Source: Coriobacteriia bacterium (GTDB lineage: Bacteria > Actinomycetota > Coriobacteriia > Coriobacteriales > UBA8131). Taken from it: a stretch of DNA of 7,771 bases. The notes below the pieces were generated by a model. The model searched no databases. It was not told where the DNA came from and was given only the letters and a program-made list of their open reading frames with translations. The stretch covers positions 1-7,771 of the forward strand of contig WRFC01000031.1 in the NCBI GenBank assembly GCA_009779015.1. The letters are read 5' to 3'. Within the stretch, counting starts at the first letter, position 1; each line of letters begins with the position of its first letter. Made by a program: the position numbers and the translations under genes. Shown in pieces: positions 1-6,833 of this stretch.

Positions 1-112
1 AATTGACATTGTTGACGGCCGAGATCTTGCCGCCGAAACGCGAGCCAAAAAAGCCATTGTCGGCCGAGAAGTCTTTGTTCAGGTGCTCGACGCTGAGCAG
101 GGCCTCAGTCAT
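1..112 (-). CDS. oppF: Oligopeptide ABC transporter ATP-binding protein OppF, N-terminal fragment (cut by window edge)
   Basis: Only the first 37 codons are inside the window; the gene continues off the left edge. Reading the minus strand from the ATG at 112 gives MTEALLSVEHLNKDF followed by an aromatic/glycine segment (GFFGSRFGG) and ISAVNNVN. This matches the usual start of OppF/DppF-type ATPases: a beta-strand (LLSVEHL), a short insert, then the 'AV..V' strand ahead of Walker A. The Walker motifs are outside the window, so identity rests on this N-terminus and on position right after oppD. The ATG overlaps the end of oppD by 8 nt (ATGACTGA), so translation is probably coupled. Only weak Shine-Dalgarno-like G-rich sequence lies in front, inside the Gly/Ala tail of oppD. 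In the family, OppF pairs with OppD to power import through OppBC. Confidence 0.85.
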   Translation of the reverse strand, partial: MTEALLSVEHLNKDFSADNGFFGSRFGGKISAVNNVN

Positions 113-1292
113 GCCGGCCACCGCCTGCCGCACCCGCGCCGCAGCCACCCGCCGCACCCGCAGCGCCGCCCGCGCCGCAGCCACCCGCCGCGCCACCGTC
201 CGCCGCGCCACCCGCGCGTCCTCCGCGCTGCCCCCAGTCCTCGTCAAAGATCGGCGAGTTTTGCAAGAACCCCTGTTCGCCCGAGAACAAACAGGACGAG
301 AAGTGCCCTTCTTCAACCTCTTGCATGACCGGCTTCTCGGCGCTGCAACGCTCTTTGGCGTAAGGGCAACGGGGCGCAAAGGCGCAGCCGGGCGGCAAGT
401 CGATGAGCGAGGGCGGGTTGCCCTGAATCGGCGTCAGCTCTTTTTTATCACCCAGGGTACGCTTGGGAATCGAGCGCATCAGGCCCCAGGTATAAGGGTG
501 TGTGGGCCCGTAGAAGATCTGGTTCGTGGTGCCGTACTCGACCGGGCAGCCGGCGTACATGACCAAGATGCGGTCGGCCATGTCGGCCACCACGCCAAGG
601 TCGTGGGTGATCATGATGATGGCCGTGCCATGCTCTTTCTGGATGCCCTGCATAAGCTCTAAGATCTGCGCTTGGATCGTCACATCCAGGGCGGTCGTTG
701 GCTCGTCGGCAATCAGCACCTCGGGCTCGCAGGCCAAGGCCATGGCAATCATCGCGCGCTGGCGCATGCCGCCCGAGAACTGGTGCGGGTAATCGCGGGC
801 ACGCTCGGCCGGGTTTGGGATGCCGACCATGTCGAGCAGCTCGACAGCGCGCGCCAGGGCCTGCTTTTTACTGTATCCCTGATGGATCATCAGCCCCTCG
901 CCGACCTGCTTGCCAATCCGGTAGACCGGGTTCAAGCTCGAGAGCGGGTCCTGAAAGATCATCGCGATGTGGTTGCCGCGGATAGCGCGCAGCTCAGGCT
1001 CTTTCATCTGCAGCAGCGAGCGCCCCTTAAAGCGCACGTCGCCGCCCTGCACGCGGCCGGGGGGCATCGGCACGAGGCCCATGATCGACATCGCCGTGAC
1101 CGACTTGCCCGAGCCCGACTCGCCGACCACGCCGATCGTCTCGCCCGCATTGAGCTTGTACGAAACACCATCGACAGCCTTGACCACGCCGTCCTGCGTA
1201 TCAAAGTAGACCTTCAGGCCGTCCAGCTCAAGCAGGTGCTCATACGGCTCAACGCTGGCCTCGGCCAAGCCGTCACCCTTACGCCCGGCCAT
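105..1292 (-). CDS. oppD: Oligopeptide/dipeptide ABC transporter ATP-binding protein OppD with Gly/Ala-rich C-terminal tail
   Basis: 395 aa cytoplasmic ATPase that should hydrolyse ATP with OppF to drive peptide import through OppBC. Visible motifs: Walker A GESGSGKS (residues 57-64), Q-loop FQDP (Q114), ABC signature SGGMRQR (about 173-179), Walker B plus D-loop LIADEPTTALD (193-203), H-loop H230. The C-terminal oligopeptide-transporter extension has GPTHPYTWGL (262-271) and four cysteines (C303, C309, C316, C334) in the pattern conserved in OppD/DppD, where an iron-sulfur cluster has been described in some members. Beyond C334 is an unusual tail of about 60 residues, acidic and then almost purely Gly/Ala (357-392), so the protein is longer than the usual 320-350 aa. 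The start is the ATG at 1292, which shares one base with the oppC stop (TGATG). The frame stays open far upstream, but that stretch is oppC read out of frame. Fourth gene of the oppABCDF operon. Confidence 0.96.
   Translation of the reverse strand: MAGRKGDGLAEASVEPYEHLLELDGLKVYFDTQDGVVKAVDGVSYKLNAGETIGVVGESGSGKSVTAMSIMGLVPMPPGRVQGGDVRFKGRSLLQMKEPELRAIRGNHIAMIFQDPLSSLNPVYRIGKQVGEGLMIHQGYSKKQALARAVELLDMVGIPNPAERARDYPHQFSGGMRQRAMIAMALACEPEVLIADEPTTALDVTIQAQILELMQGIQKEHGTAIIMITHDLGVVADMADRILVMYAGCPVEYGTTNQIFYGPTHPYTWGLMRSIPKRTLGDKKELTPIQGNPPSLIDLPPGCAFAPRCPYAKERCSAEKPVMQEVEEGHFSSCLFSGEQGFLQNSPIFDEDWGQRGGRAGGAADGGAAGGCGAGGAAGAAGGCGAGAAGGGRHD
133..191. repeat. 23-bp direct repeat inside the oppD Gly/Ala tail
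   Basis: An identical 23-bp GC-only-plus-few-A stretch occurs at 133-155 and again at 169-191, offset by 36 bp. The offset is a multiple of three, so both copies encode the same peptide AAGGCGAG (OppD residues 368-375 and 380-387). The surrounding 115-230 is a simple mix of CCGC, CACC and CGCC units. The region looks as if it grew by in-frame duplication or slippage. Confidence 0.85.
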
Positions 1293-2221
1293 CAGTCGGT
1301 GACCTTGACATCCAAGGCGTCGCGCAAGCCATCGCCCATCAGCGTAAAGGCCAGCACGGTCAACAAGATGGCCGCGCCGGGGCAAAAGACCATCCAGGGG
1401 TAGCTGGCCAAAAAGCTCTGCCCCTCTGAGATCATCAGGCCCCACGAAGGCGTCGGCGGCTGAATGCCCAGCCCCAAGAACGAAAGCGCCGACTCGGTGA
1501 TGATGGCGGTGCCGATGCTCATCGTGGCATAGACGATCACCGGTGCCAGGGCGTTGGGCAAGATATGGCGCAAGATGATGCGCAGGTGCCGGGCGCCCAA
1601 GGCCTTGGCGGCCGAGACGTAGTCCATCTCTTTGATCTGGAGAATAGACGACCGCACGACACGGCAGATCGACGTCCAGCCAAGCAGGCCGATGGCCAAG
1701 AAGACATTGATAAAGCCCGGCCCCAAGACGGCCAAGAGGGCGATTGTGAAAAGCGTGAACGGAAAGGCCATGAAGATATCGGTGATGCGCATGATGATCG
1801 AATCGAGCAGGCCGCCGAAATAGGCCGCAAGCGACCCCAACAGCAGGCCGACCACAGTAGCGATGAGGGTCGCAAAAACACCGACTTGAAGCGAGATGCG
1901 CGCTCCATAGATGACGCGGGCAGCGATGTCGCGGCCAAGCTGGTCGGTGCCCAGGGGGTGGGACAACGAAGGAGCCAGATGGGCCAACGTCGAGGTCATG
2001 GTGGTGTTGATGACGCGCGGGTCGCCCAGCACCTGGGGCACCCAAAGGCCGGCACTGACCGCCAAGATGACCATGACCATGATCCAGCAAAACGAGATGA
2101 CCGAGAGCTTGTTCTTAAGCAGGCGCCTGAGGGCGTCGCCCCAAAGCGTCCGGTTCTGCGCGGCCTTGCGGCCTTCTTTGTCCAGGCGGCGACCCCGGGC
2201 TTTTCCGATATCAAACTGCAT
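1292..2221 (-). CDS. oppC: Oligopeptide ABC transporter permease OppC
   Basis: 309 aa inner-membrane permease, expected to form the transport channel with OppB. The N-terminus is basic (to about residue 39) and leads into a first membrane segment (about 41-64). A periplasm-side stretch carries the OppC/DppC hallmark HPLGTDQLGRD (88-98). Further hydrophobic segments lie at about 113-135, 148-182, 222-240 and 277-295. The cytoplasmic EAA loop that docks on the ATPases is visible as YVSAAKALGARHLRIILRHI (201-220) followed by LPN, and the conserved ESALSFLGLG (243-252) with PPTPSWG follows. The length is typical of the family. The ATG at 2221 sits 3 nt after the oppB stop, with AAAAAGG about 11 nt upstream inside the end of oppB. 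The TGA shares its A with the oppD ATG, so the three genes are tightly coupled. Confidence 0.96.
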   Translation of the reverse strand: MQFDIGKARGRRLDKEGRKAAQNRTLWGDALRRLLKNKLSVISFCWIMVMVILAVSAGLWVPQVLGDPRVINTTMTSTLAHLAPSLSHPLGTDQLGRDIAARVIYGARISLQVGVFATLIATVVGLLLGSLAAYFGGLLDSIIMRITDIFMAFPFTLFTIALLAVLGPGFINVFLAIGLLGWTSICRVVRSSILQIKEMDYVSAAKALGARHLRIILRHILPNALAPVIVYATMSIGTAIITESALSFLGLGIQPPTPSWGLMISEGQSFLASYPWMVFCPGAAILLTVLAFTLMGDGLRDALDVKVTD

Positions 2222-2224
2222 ACT

Positions 2225-3205
2225 TTACTGAGCCTTTTTCTTGCCGTAGCGGATGCGCGGGTCAAAGAGCGCGTACGAGAGGTCGATCAGCAGGTTAATG
2301 AGCATCACGACAATGACGATCAGCACCACGCCGCCCATCACGATCGGCCAGTCGCGCTGGATGATGGCCAGATAGATCTCACGGCCGATGCCCGGCCAAC
2401 TAAAGACGGTCTCGGTCAGAATGGCCCCGGACATCATCGTCCCAAAATCGATGCCGATGAAGGTGATGACCGGGATCATGGCGTTTTTGAGGGCATGCTT
2501 GACGATCACAGCGCTTTTGGACAGCCCCTTGGCAAAAGCCGTGCGGATGTAATCGGCATTCATCACCTCTAAGAGCTGCGAGCGCATGATGCGTGCCGTA
2601 AAGGCCATCGAGACACTGGCCAGCGTGATGGCGGGCAGAATGTAATGGAGGATGGTCGGGTAGTTGCTGATCGGCCCCCCGGCACCCGAGATCGGCAACG
2701 AGAGCGCTCCTCCGGTCAGTTTCTTAAGCCAGATGCCAAAGGCGTACTGCAAGAGCATGCCCAACCAAAAGACCGGCATGCTGACCAAGACCGACGTACT
2801 CAGGGTGACCAAGATATCGACCAGGCTGTACTTTTTGATGGCCGAGACGATACCGGCCGAAAGCCCGATGATGATCTCGACCAGAATGGCACAGAGCGCC
2901 AAGCGGGCCGTGTAGGGAAACTTGTTGGCAAAGATCGTCAAGACATCTTGGCCCTTTTGGTAGGAGTGGCCAAGGTCGCCATGCAAAAGGCCGGCCAGAT
3001 AATAGCCGTACTGGACGATCAAGGGCTGGTCGAGGTGGTTGTCTTGGACGATCTTCTCATAGACCGTCGGCGCCAGCGCCCGCTCGCCCGCGATCATCTT
3101 GACCGGATCGCCCGGGACGATCGACCTCATGGCAAAGAGGATGATTGTGACCCCGATAAAAACGGGGATGAATTGCAGGACCCGCTTGACGATATAGCGC
3201 CCCAT
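2225..3205 (-). CDS. oppB: Oligopeptide ABC transporter permease OppB
   Basis: 326 aa inner-membrane permease, partner of OppC. It begins MGRYIVKRVLQFIPVFIGVTIILF, the standard OppB/DppB first membrane helix (about 5-25), followed by the family's extracytoplasmic motif region with PGDP (31-34), LDQPLIVQY (58-66) and GDLGHSY (76-82). More membrane segments follow at about 102-122, 130-158, 186-204, 243-262 and 290-310. The EAA loop is seen at about 220-243 (YIRTAFAKGLSKSAVIVKHALKNAM), and the C-terminus ends DPRIRYGKKKAQ, also typical. The start is supported by GAGAGG at 3219-3214, spaced 8 nt from the ATG. It is the first gene after a 171-nt gap downstream of oppA and the first of the tightly packed BCDF block. 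Confidence 0.96.
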   Translation of the reverse strand: MGRYIVKRVLQFIPVFIGVTIILFAMRSIVPGDPVKMIAGERALAPTVYEKIVQDNHLDQPLIVQYGYYLAGLLHGDLGHSYQKGQDVLTIFANKFPYTARLALCAILVEIIIGLSAGIVSAIKKYSLVDILVTLSTSVLVSMPVFWLGMLLQYAFGIWLKKLTGGALSLPISGAGGPISNYPTILHYILPAITLASVSMAFTARIMRSQLLEVMNADYIRTAFAKGLSKSAVIVKHALKNAMIPVITFIGIDFGTMMSGAILTETVFSWPGIGREIYLAIIQRDWPIVMGGVVLIVIVVMLINLLIDLSYALFDPRIRYGKKKAQ

Positions 3206-3249
3206 TAACCGTGCCTCTCAACAAGCCCTATGGGTATAAACGAGCTCCA

Positions 3250-3271
3250 GAGTGCCCCGCAGGGGGCACTC
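3250..3271 (-). promoter_or_regulatory. Perfect 9-bp stem-loop between oppA and oppB
   Basis: The arms GAGTGCCCC (3250-3258) and GGGGCACTC (3263-3271) are exact reverse complements with a 4-nt loop, giving a very stable GC-rich hairpin in the oppA-oppB transcript. On the minus strand it is followed by TGGAGCTCGTTTATACC, which has only a short interrupted T-run, so it is not a textbook intrinsic terminator. The remaining gap (3206-3376) is AT-richer and contains no gene. A likely role, inferred from other transporter operons, is partial attenuation or protection of the oppA mRNA 3' end so that binding protein exceeds permease. Confidence 0.7.
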
Positions 3272-3376
3272 CAGACGCAAAGACAGGTAATGTCAAACAA
3301 ACAAATACGCCCTGATCATACATCGAAATCTGCTAATGACGCACACAGAAGTGAAAATAAATGCTAAATATTTATG

Positions 3377-5077
3377 TTACTGGGTCAGCCAGGCGGCCGC
3401 CAGGTCAGCGACCATGTTGGGCGCAAAGTAGAAGTCGTTTACCCGGTTTGAGCAGACGCGGTTGTGCTTGTAAAACATCAGCGGGATGATCGGGGTCGTG
3501 GACTGGACGATGTCGTCGACATCCTGAAAGGCCTTGATGCGGGCGGCATCATCGATGATGCCGCGGGCGGCCATGATCTGTGAGTCAACATCAGGGTTCG
3601 TGTATTTTGAGTAGTTGTCGCCATTGCCCGTGTAAAAGAGCGAGTAGAGAAAATTCTCCATGATCGGGTAGTCGGCAACCCAACCGAGGCGCCCGATCTG
3701 GATCGAACCAGCGGCCATGGCATCGAGGTAAGCCCCCCATTCCATCGAATCAAGGTTGGCCTGGATGCCGATGGCCGAGAGGTCGGCCTGCACCATCTGC
3801 ATGATGTTGCCATGGTCGCCGCCCGTGTTGAACGAGAGCTTGATCGGGGCCAGCCCCTCGCCGTTCGGATAACCGGCGTCGGCCAAGGTCTGCTTGGCCT
3901 TGTCGATATCATAGACCGAGGTCGTCCAAGCGCCATCCCGAAAGCCTTTGATTCCGGGGGGGATAAGACCGCTGGCCGGCTCGCGGGTGCCCTGGAAGAT
4001 GGTGTCGCAGATGGCCTGACGGTTGATGGCGTAGCTGATGGCCTCGCGCAGCTTTTGGTTTGAGAGCACCGGGTCGGTGTTGTTTACAACGAGGTAATAG
4101 GTCGAAGACTCGGGGCCGAGCAGCGTCTGCGTGCCGGGCTGGGCCGTGTAGCCGTCGGGCGCTTCTCCATATTGGGCGACTGTGGCCTCGATCTGCCCTG
4201 AAGGGATCTGCACGAAATCGAGGTTGCCGGCCTGAAACTCGGTAAAGGCCGTGTTGACCTCCGAGATGATGTTGAAGTCGCAGCCGTCGACCAGCCCAAC
4301 ATCGCCGTAGTAGTCCTCAAAACGCTTGACCCTGATGTATTGGTCATGCACCCAGCTGCCGTCCATCATAAATGGGCCATTGCCGATCGGCGAGGCCGAA
4401 AAGGCATTGATGTCGTCTAAGGCCACCTGCGGCACGGGGCCGAGGGCGGGGTGCGAGATGACATACGGAAAGTCGGCGTAGGCATAGCTGAGCGTGACCT
4501 CGAGCGTCTGGTCGTCGATCACCTTGACCCCCGAGAGCTCGGTGGCGGTCTGGTCCTCAAACATCTCTTTGTAGCCTTGGATGGCTGCCAGGTGATAGCT
4601 GATCTCTGAAGGCGTGGCCGAGATGTTGGGGTTGCAGAGGCGCTCCCAGCCCCGCTTGAACGAGGCCGCGTCGACCGGGTCGCCATTGTGGAAGGTGGCG
4701 CCGTCTTGGAGCGTGAAGGTAAAGACTGTGGCATCGGGCGAGACATCATAGTCGGCCGAGGCCGCCGGGTTCAGTGTTTGGGTGCGATAGTCGTACTCGA
4801 GCAGCGAGTCAAAGAGGTTTGCGCTGACCTGCGTGCCTTCTGACTCTTGGAGGTTATAGGGGTCGATGAAGGTGGGCTCGTTGATGTAATACAAGAATGT
4901 GCCGCCGGCCTTGCTGTTGCTGGCCGTGCCGCCCGACGTGCCGCCCGACGTGCCGCCGCTGGTGTCATTCGTGCTGCCGCTTGTGCAGCCCGCCAGAAAG
5001 GCGGTGCCTGCGATCCCGGCGCCGGCAACCGCAGCGCCAGCAATAAACGTCCTCCGCGTAAGCTTTTTTTCTGCCAT
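3377..5077 (-). CDS. oppA: Peptide-binding lipoprotein OppA (SBP_bac_5 family) with Tat-type lipoprotein signal
   Basis: 566 aa extracytoplasmic solute-binding protein that should capture peptides and deliver them to OppBC. The N-terminus MAEKKLTRRTFIAG has a twin-arginine motif (R8 R9, then T-F-I), a hydrophobic Ala/Gly core, and a lipobox LAGC with C31 as the lipidated residue. A Ser/Gly/Thr linker with three TSGG-like units follows (about 39-51). Family-5 features: EPTFIDPYN (67-75), FTLQDGATFHNGDPVDAASFK (121-141), GNGPF (232-236), LREAISYAINRQAI (343-356) and GWVADYP near the C-terminus (465-471). The start at 5077 was chosen because AGGAAG (5090-5085) is 7 nt upstream. An ATG at 5083 would be 1 nt from it, and a GTG at 5143 would bury the signal peptide. 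First gene of the opp operon. The exact ligand (oligopeptide, dipeptide or other) cannot be read from the sequence. Confidence 0.95.
   Translation of the reverse strand: MAEKKLTRRTFIAGAAVAGAGIAGTAFLAGCTSGSTNDTSGGTSGGTSGGTASNSKAGGTFLYYINEPTFIDPYNLQESEGTQVSANLFDSLLEYDYRTQTLNPAASADYDVSPDATVFTFTLQDGATFHNGDPVDAASFKRGWERLCNPNISATPSEISYHLAAIQGYKEMFEDQTATELSGVKVIDDQTLEVTLSYAYADFPYVISHPALGPVPQVALDDINAFSASPIGNGPFMMDGSWVHDQYIRVKRFEDYYGDVGLVDGCDFNIISEVNTAFTEFQAGNLDFVQIPSGQIEATVAQYGEAPDGYTAQPGTQTLLGPESSTYYLVVNNTDPVLSNQKLREAISYAINRQAICDTIFQGTREPASGLIPPGIKGFRDGAWTTSVYDIDKAKQTLADAGYPNGEGLAPIKLSFNTGGDHGNIMQMVQADLSAIGIQANLDSMEWGAYLDAMAAGSIQIGRLGWVADYPIMENFLYSLFYTGNGDNYSKYTNPDVDSQIMAARGIIDDAARIKAFQDVDDIVQSTTPIIPLMFYKHNRVCSNRVNDFYFAPNMVADLAAAWLTQ
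4926..4961 (-). repeat. 12-bp tandem repeat encoding the Ser/Gly/Thr linker of OppA
   Basis: The 12-mer GTGCCGCCCGAC (plus-strand reading) occurs at 4926-4937 and 4938-4949, followed by a partly diverged third copy at 4950-4961. On the coding strand it gives repeated TSGG units directly after the lipidated cysteine, acting as a flexible tether between membrane anchor and binding domain. Copy number could vary among strains. Confidence 0.8.
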
Positions 5078-5084
5078 AAACATA

Positions 5085-5090
5085 CTTCCT
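5085..5090 (-). promoter_or_regulatory. Ribosome binding site deciding the oppA start
   Basis: AGGAAG on the minus strand, within a purine-rich run GAAAGAAAGGAAG. It is 7 nt from the ATG at 5077 but only 1 nt from the ATG at 5083, favouring the inner start (MAEKK...) over MFMAEKK. Confidence 0.75.
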
Positions 5091-5100
5091 TTCTTTCCGG

Positions 5101-5120
5101 CAAGGCCAAAGCGTGCCTTG
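5101..5120 (-). promoter_or_regulatory. Small hairpin in the oppA leader, next to the ribosome binding site
   Basis: CAAGGC (5101-5106) and GCCTTG (5115-5120) are exact reverse complements around an 8-nt loop. The hairpin ends about 10 nt before the Shine-Dalgarno sequence of oppA, so it may shape access to the start. It lies in a 5' leader of about 120 nt if the promoter at 5207-5235 is right. No known riboswitch was recognised. Confidence 0.35.
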
Positions 5121-5206
5121 CTGTCTGTGCGGGCCGCTCCCACTCCAAGCGGTATCCGCAGGCTATTGTCCCGGCAAACCTCAGCCCAGCTCGAACTTCT
5201 CCAATT

Positions 5207-5235
5207 ATTGTATCTTAATATCTGCTTTTCGTCTA
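5207..5235 (-). promoter_or_regulatory. Candidate promoter of the opp operon
   Basis: On the minus strand, TAGACG (5235-5230) and TACAAT (5212-5207) are separated by 17 nt. They match the TTGACA and TATAAT consensus at 4/6 and 5/6 positions. The stretch is AT-rich compared with its surroundings and begins about 17 nt after the stop codon of the L,D-transpeptidase gene. The predicted transcript would start near 5200. No clear terminator separates it from the upstream gene, so some read-through into opp is possible. Confidence 0.55.
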
Positions 5236-5251
5236 AAACCTTATGGTCTGG

Positions 5252-6676
5252 TTATTGGTGAATGATCACCGGCGTGCCGATCTGGACCATCGAGTAGAAC
5301 TGTTTGGCCTTGTCCAGCGGCATATTGATGCAGCCGTGCGAGCCATAGCCGGCCTGCCAGCGTGCCAGGCCGAACGAAGACTGCCAATAGGCGTCATGAA
5401 AACCGACGCCGCCGCGGGTGATCTGCATCCAGTATTGGACGGTCGACTCCCACTCATACTCGTCATTGCCGATCAAGGGGCCGCGCAGCTGGGCGGGGCT
5501 CTTTTTCATGAAGATCCAGTAGACGCCATTGGGGGTCGAGCGCTGGGGCGTTGGGTAACCGGTCACCACGTCGGTGTCCAGGACCAGCTGGCCGTCCACG
5601 TAATACCACATATGCTGCACCGATTGGTCGACCTCGACGTAGGTGTCGCCCCAGTCGGGCAAGGTATGGTTGACGGCGGTTTGGATGTAGATGGGGTCGC
5701 GCGTCTCGTGCGTCTGGTTGGCGATGGCCGCGATGATGGCGTCGCGCTCGGCCTGCTCGTCCACGGCCCAGCCGTAGCTTCCGCCACTGACCTCGATCTG
5801 CTGTCCGTTGGTCGTCGTAAAAGGACGCGTGGCGCCGACTGTGTCATGGCGCTTGCCAAAGCCGACGAGCCAGTCCTCGAGCTTTTTGACGTTCAGCTTC
5901 ATCGTGCCGTCGGCGTTCGTGTCAAACCATTGGATGGCCGTGTTGGCGTCTAAGACCTCGGTCTGGTCGCCAAAAGTATAGGTGATCTCAAAGTTCGCAT
6001 AGGTGTTGAATTCCGAGATGCGGGTCAAGAGCTCGGGGCTGTCGGCCACGACGGTGGGGGCGACATAGGCTTGCGCGAGCTCGAGGTCGCAGGTGTCCTG
6101 GCCGCTTTGGATGGCCTCGACAATGGCCGCGCGTGCCTTATCGGGGTCGATCGTGGTGCCCAGGTCCTCGCTTTGGACGACATACGAGCCGTCTTTGAAG
6201 ACCGCCGTGGCATCGGCCGGCGGGCGCATTTTAGAGGTGTCAAAGATGCCCGAGTCAGCCAGCGCCTGGTCAAGCGCCTGGTCGTTAAAAGCCAGCGCGC
6301 TCTGGGTAAACTGAGCCGGCTGGGGCAGAAGCCGGGCCGGCCAGGCCCAGGGGTTCTGGGCAGCCAAAAGCGCATCGAGCTGCCCATCAGGCACATAATA
6401 AACGCCCAGCTGGGTAGCGTTCAGATCGACCTCGAGGCCTTCGCGCCCGACGATCGCCAGGGTGTAGTTGGCGGCGTTGTCAGCCAGTTTGGCCTCGGCC
6501 TCGGTGGCCGTCAAAAAGCTCATATTGCGGCCGTCGATGGTCGTATTGATCTGAAAGTGGCTCTCAAAGACAACGACCCCGTAAAGATAGGCGGCCAGAA
6601 GAACCACAATAACCGCGCCACCGATCAATGCCGCAATTATCTGGTTGGGTAACCTTCTGTGCCTGCTGTGTCTCAT
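5252..6676 (-). CDS. Membrane-anchored L,D-transpeptidase (YkuD) with peptidoglycan-binding_4-like domains
   Basis: 474 aa from the ATG at 6676. A short basic N-terminus (MRHSRHRRLPNQ) leads into one membrane helix (about 13-36), leaving the rest outside the cell. Residues about 54-315 resemble the peptidoglycan-binding_4 repeats often found before YkuD domains (ATEAEAKLADNAANYTLAIVG, then NTYANFEITYTFGD with a WF/W-rich segment). The C-terminal YkuD domain (about 344-474) starts YVEVDQSVQHMWYYVDGQLVLDTDVVTG and ends with the catalytic motif H427 ... S446 H447 G448 C449, followed by IN. C449 is the expected nucleophile that forms 3-3 cross-links in peptidoglycan or anchors proteins to it. The frame is closed by a TAA at 6688-6686. 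A TTG at 6685 is possible but lacks a ribosome site. It is co-directional with opp and divergent from the regulator gene. Confidence 0.93.
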   Translation of the reverse strand: MRHSRHRRLPNQIIAALIGGAVIVVLLAAYLYGVVVFESHFQINTTIDGRNMSFLTATEAEAKLADNAANYTLAIVGREGLEVDLNATQLGVYYVPDGQLDALLAAQNPWAWPARLLPQPAQFTQSALAFNDQALDQALADSGIFDTSKMRPPADATAVFKDGSYVVQSEDLGTTIDPDKARAAIVEAIQSGQDTCDLELAQAYVAPTVVADSPELLTRISEFNTYANFEITYTFGDQTEVLDANTAIQWFDTNADGTMKLNVKKLEDWLVGFGKRHDTVGATRPFTTTNGQQIEVSGGSYGWAVDEQAERDAIIAAIANQTHETRDPIYIQTAVNHTLPDWGDTYVEVDQSVQHMWYYVDGQLVLDTDVVTGYPTPQRSTPNGVYWIFMKKSPAQLRGPLIGNDEYEWESTVQYWMQITRGGVGFHDAYWQSSFGLARWQAGYGSHGCINMPLDKAKQFYSMVQIGTPVIIHQ

Positions 6677-6684
6677 GAAAAGCA

Positions 6685-6690
6685 ATTATA
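6685..6690 (-). promoter_or_regulatory. Perfect TATAAT -10 box just upstream of the L,D-transpeptidase start
   Basis: Minus-strand TATAAT at 6690-6685 lies 8 nt before the ATG at 6676, about the distance expected between a -10 box and a transcription start. The best -35 candidate is weak (TTCTCC at 6712-6707, 16-nt spacer, 3/6 matches). No Shine-Dalgarno sequence lies between box and ATG. If used, the mRNA would be leaderless or nearly so. Confidence 0.55.
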
Positions 6691-6783
6691 GCGATTGATT
6701 TTCCGGGGAGAAGCGAAATGCGTTGATTGATCAGGCCAATCTGCTGAACGTGTAAACGCTTTGCGCTAAGCCAAAATAAAAAT

Positions 6784-6817
6784 GCCAGCGACCTGGCGAC
6801 ATTTCGCGAAGGCGAAA
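6784..6817. promoter_or_regulatory. Two adjacent inverted repeats in the divergent intergenic region (possible operators)
   Basis: GCCAG-CGAC-CTGGC at 6784-6797 and TTTCGC-GAAG-GCGAAA at 6802-6817 are perfect inverted repeats with 4-nt centres, 4 nt apart. They sit upstream of the candidate regulator -35 box at 6834. Neither is followed by a T-run in the direction of either neighbour, so terminators are unlikely. TetR-family proteins commonly bind palindromes in the divergent region they control, which makes these candidate operator sites; this is inference. Confidence 0.4.
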
Positions 6818-6833
6818 AAATGAGAACTGACTA

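Noticed and set aside
3..1403. Long plus-strand open frames antisense to oppD (3-662, 672-1403)
   Set aside because: Shadows of oppD. The protein text is Arg/Ala/His-rich without domains, and the minus strand carries all ABC ATPase motifs in order.
1293..2090. Extension of the oppD frame upstream to 2090, giving a 661-residue protein
   Set aside because: The added 266 residues are oppC read in another frame. The real oppD start at 1292 overlaps the oppC stop in the usual TGATG arrangement and begins shortly before the conserved ATPase strand.
1565..2572. 335-codon open frame on the plus strand
   Set aside because: It lies antisense to well-supported oppC and oppB, has a composition rich in D/H/R/Q typical of a high-GC shadow frame, and shows no recognisable domain or ribosome site.
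3268..3296. TTGACA on the minus strand (3296-3291) as a separate oppB promoter
   Set aside because: At 17-nt spacing the -10 would be TGGAGT, inside the hairpin arm, with only 2/6 matches. The shared TTGACATTAC with 6834-6843 is most likely chance.
3365..3374. Palindrome TAAATATTTA just after the oppA stop
   Set aside because: A short all-AT palindrome in an AT-rich gap is expected by chance and would form no stable RNA structure.
5078..5143. N-terminal extension of OppA to a GTG at 5143
   Set aside because: It would place 22 extra residues before the Tat/lipoprotein signal and lacks a ribosome site, whereas AGGAAG sits 7 nt before the ATG at 5077.
5230..5251. Intrinsic terminator after the L,D-transpeptidase gene
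   Set aside because: Only a 4-bp AACC/GGTT pairing before a short T-run; too weak to call, and it overlaps the candidate opp promoter.
5243..5953. 236-codon plus-strand open frame opposite the L,D-transpeptidase
   Set aside because: Antisense shadow of a gene with a complete YkuD catalytic motif; no domain or ribosome site of its own.
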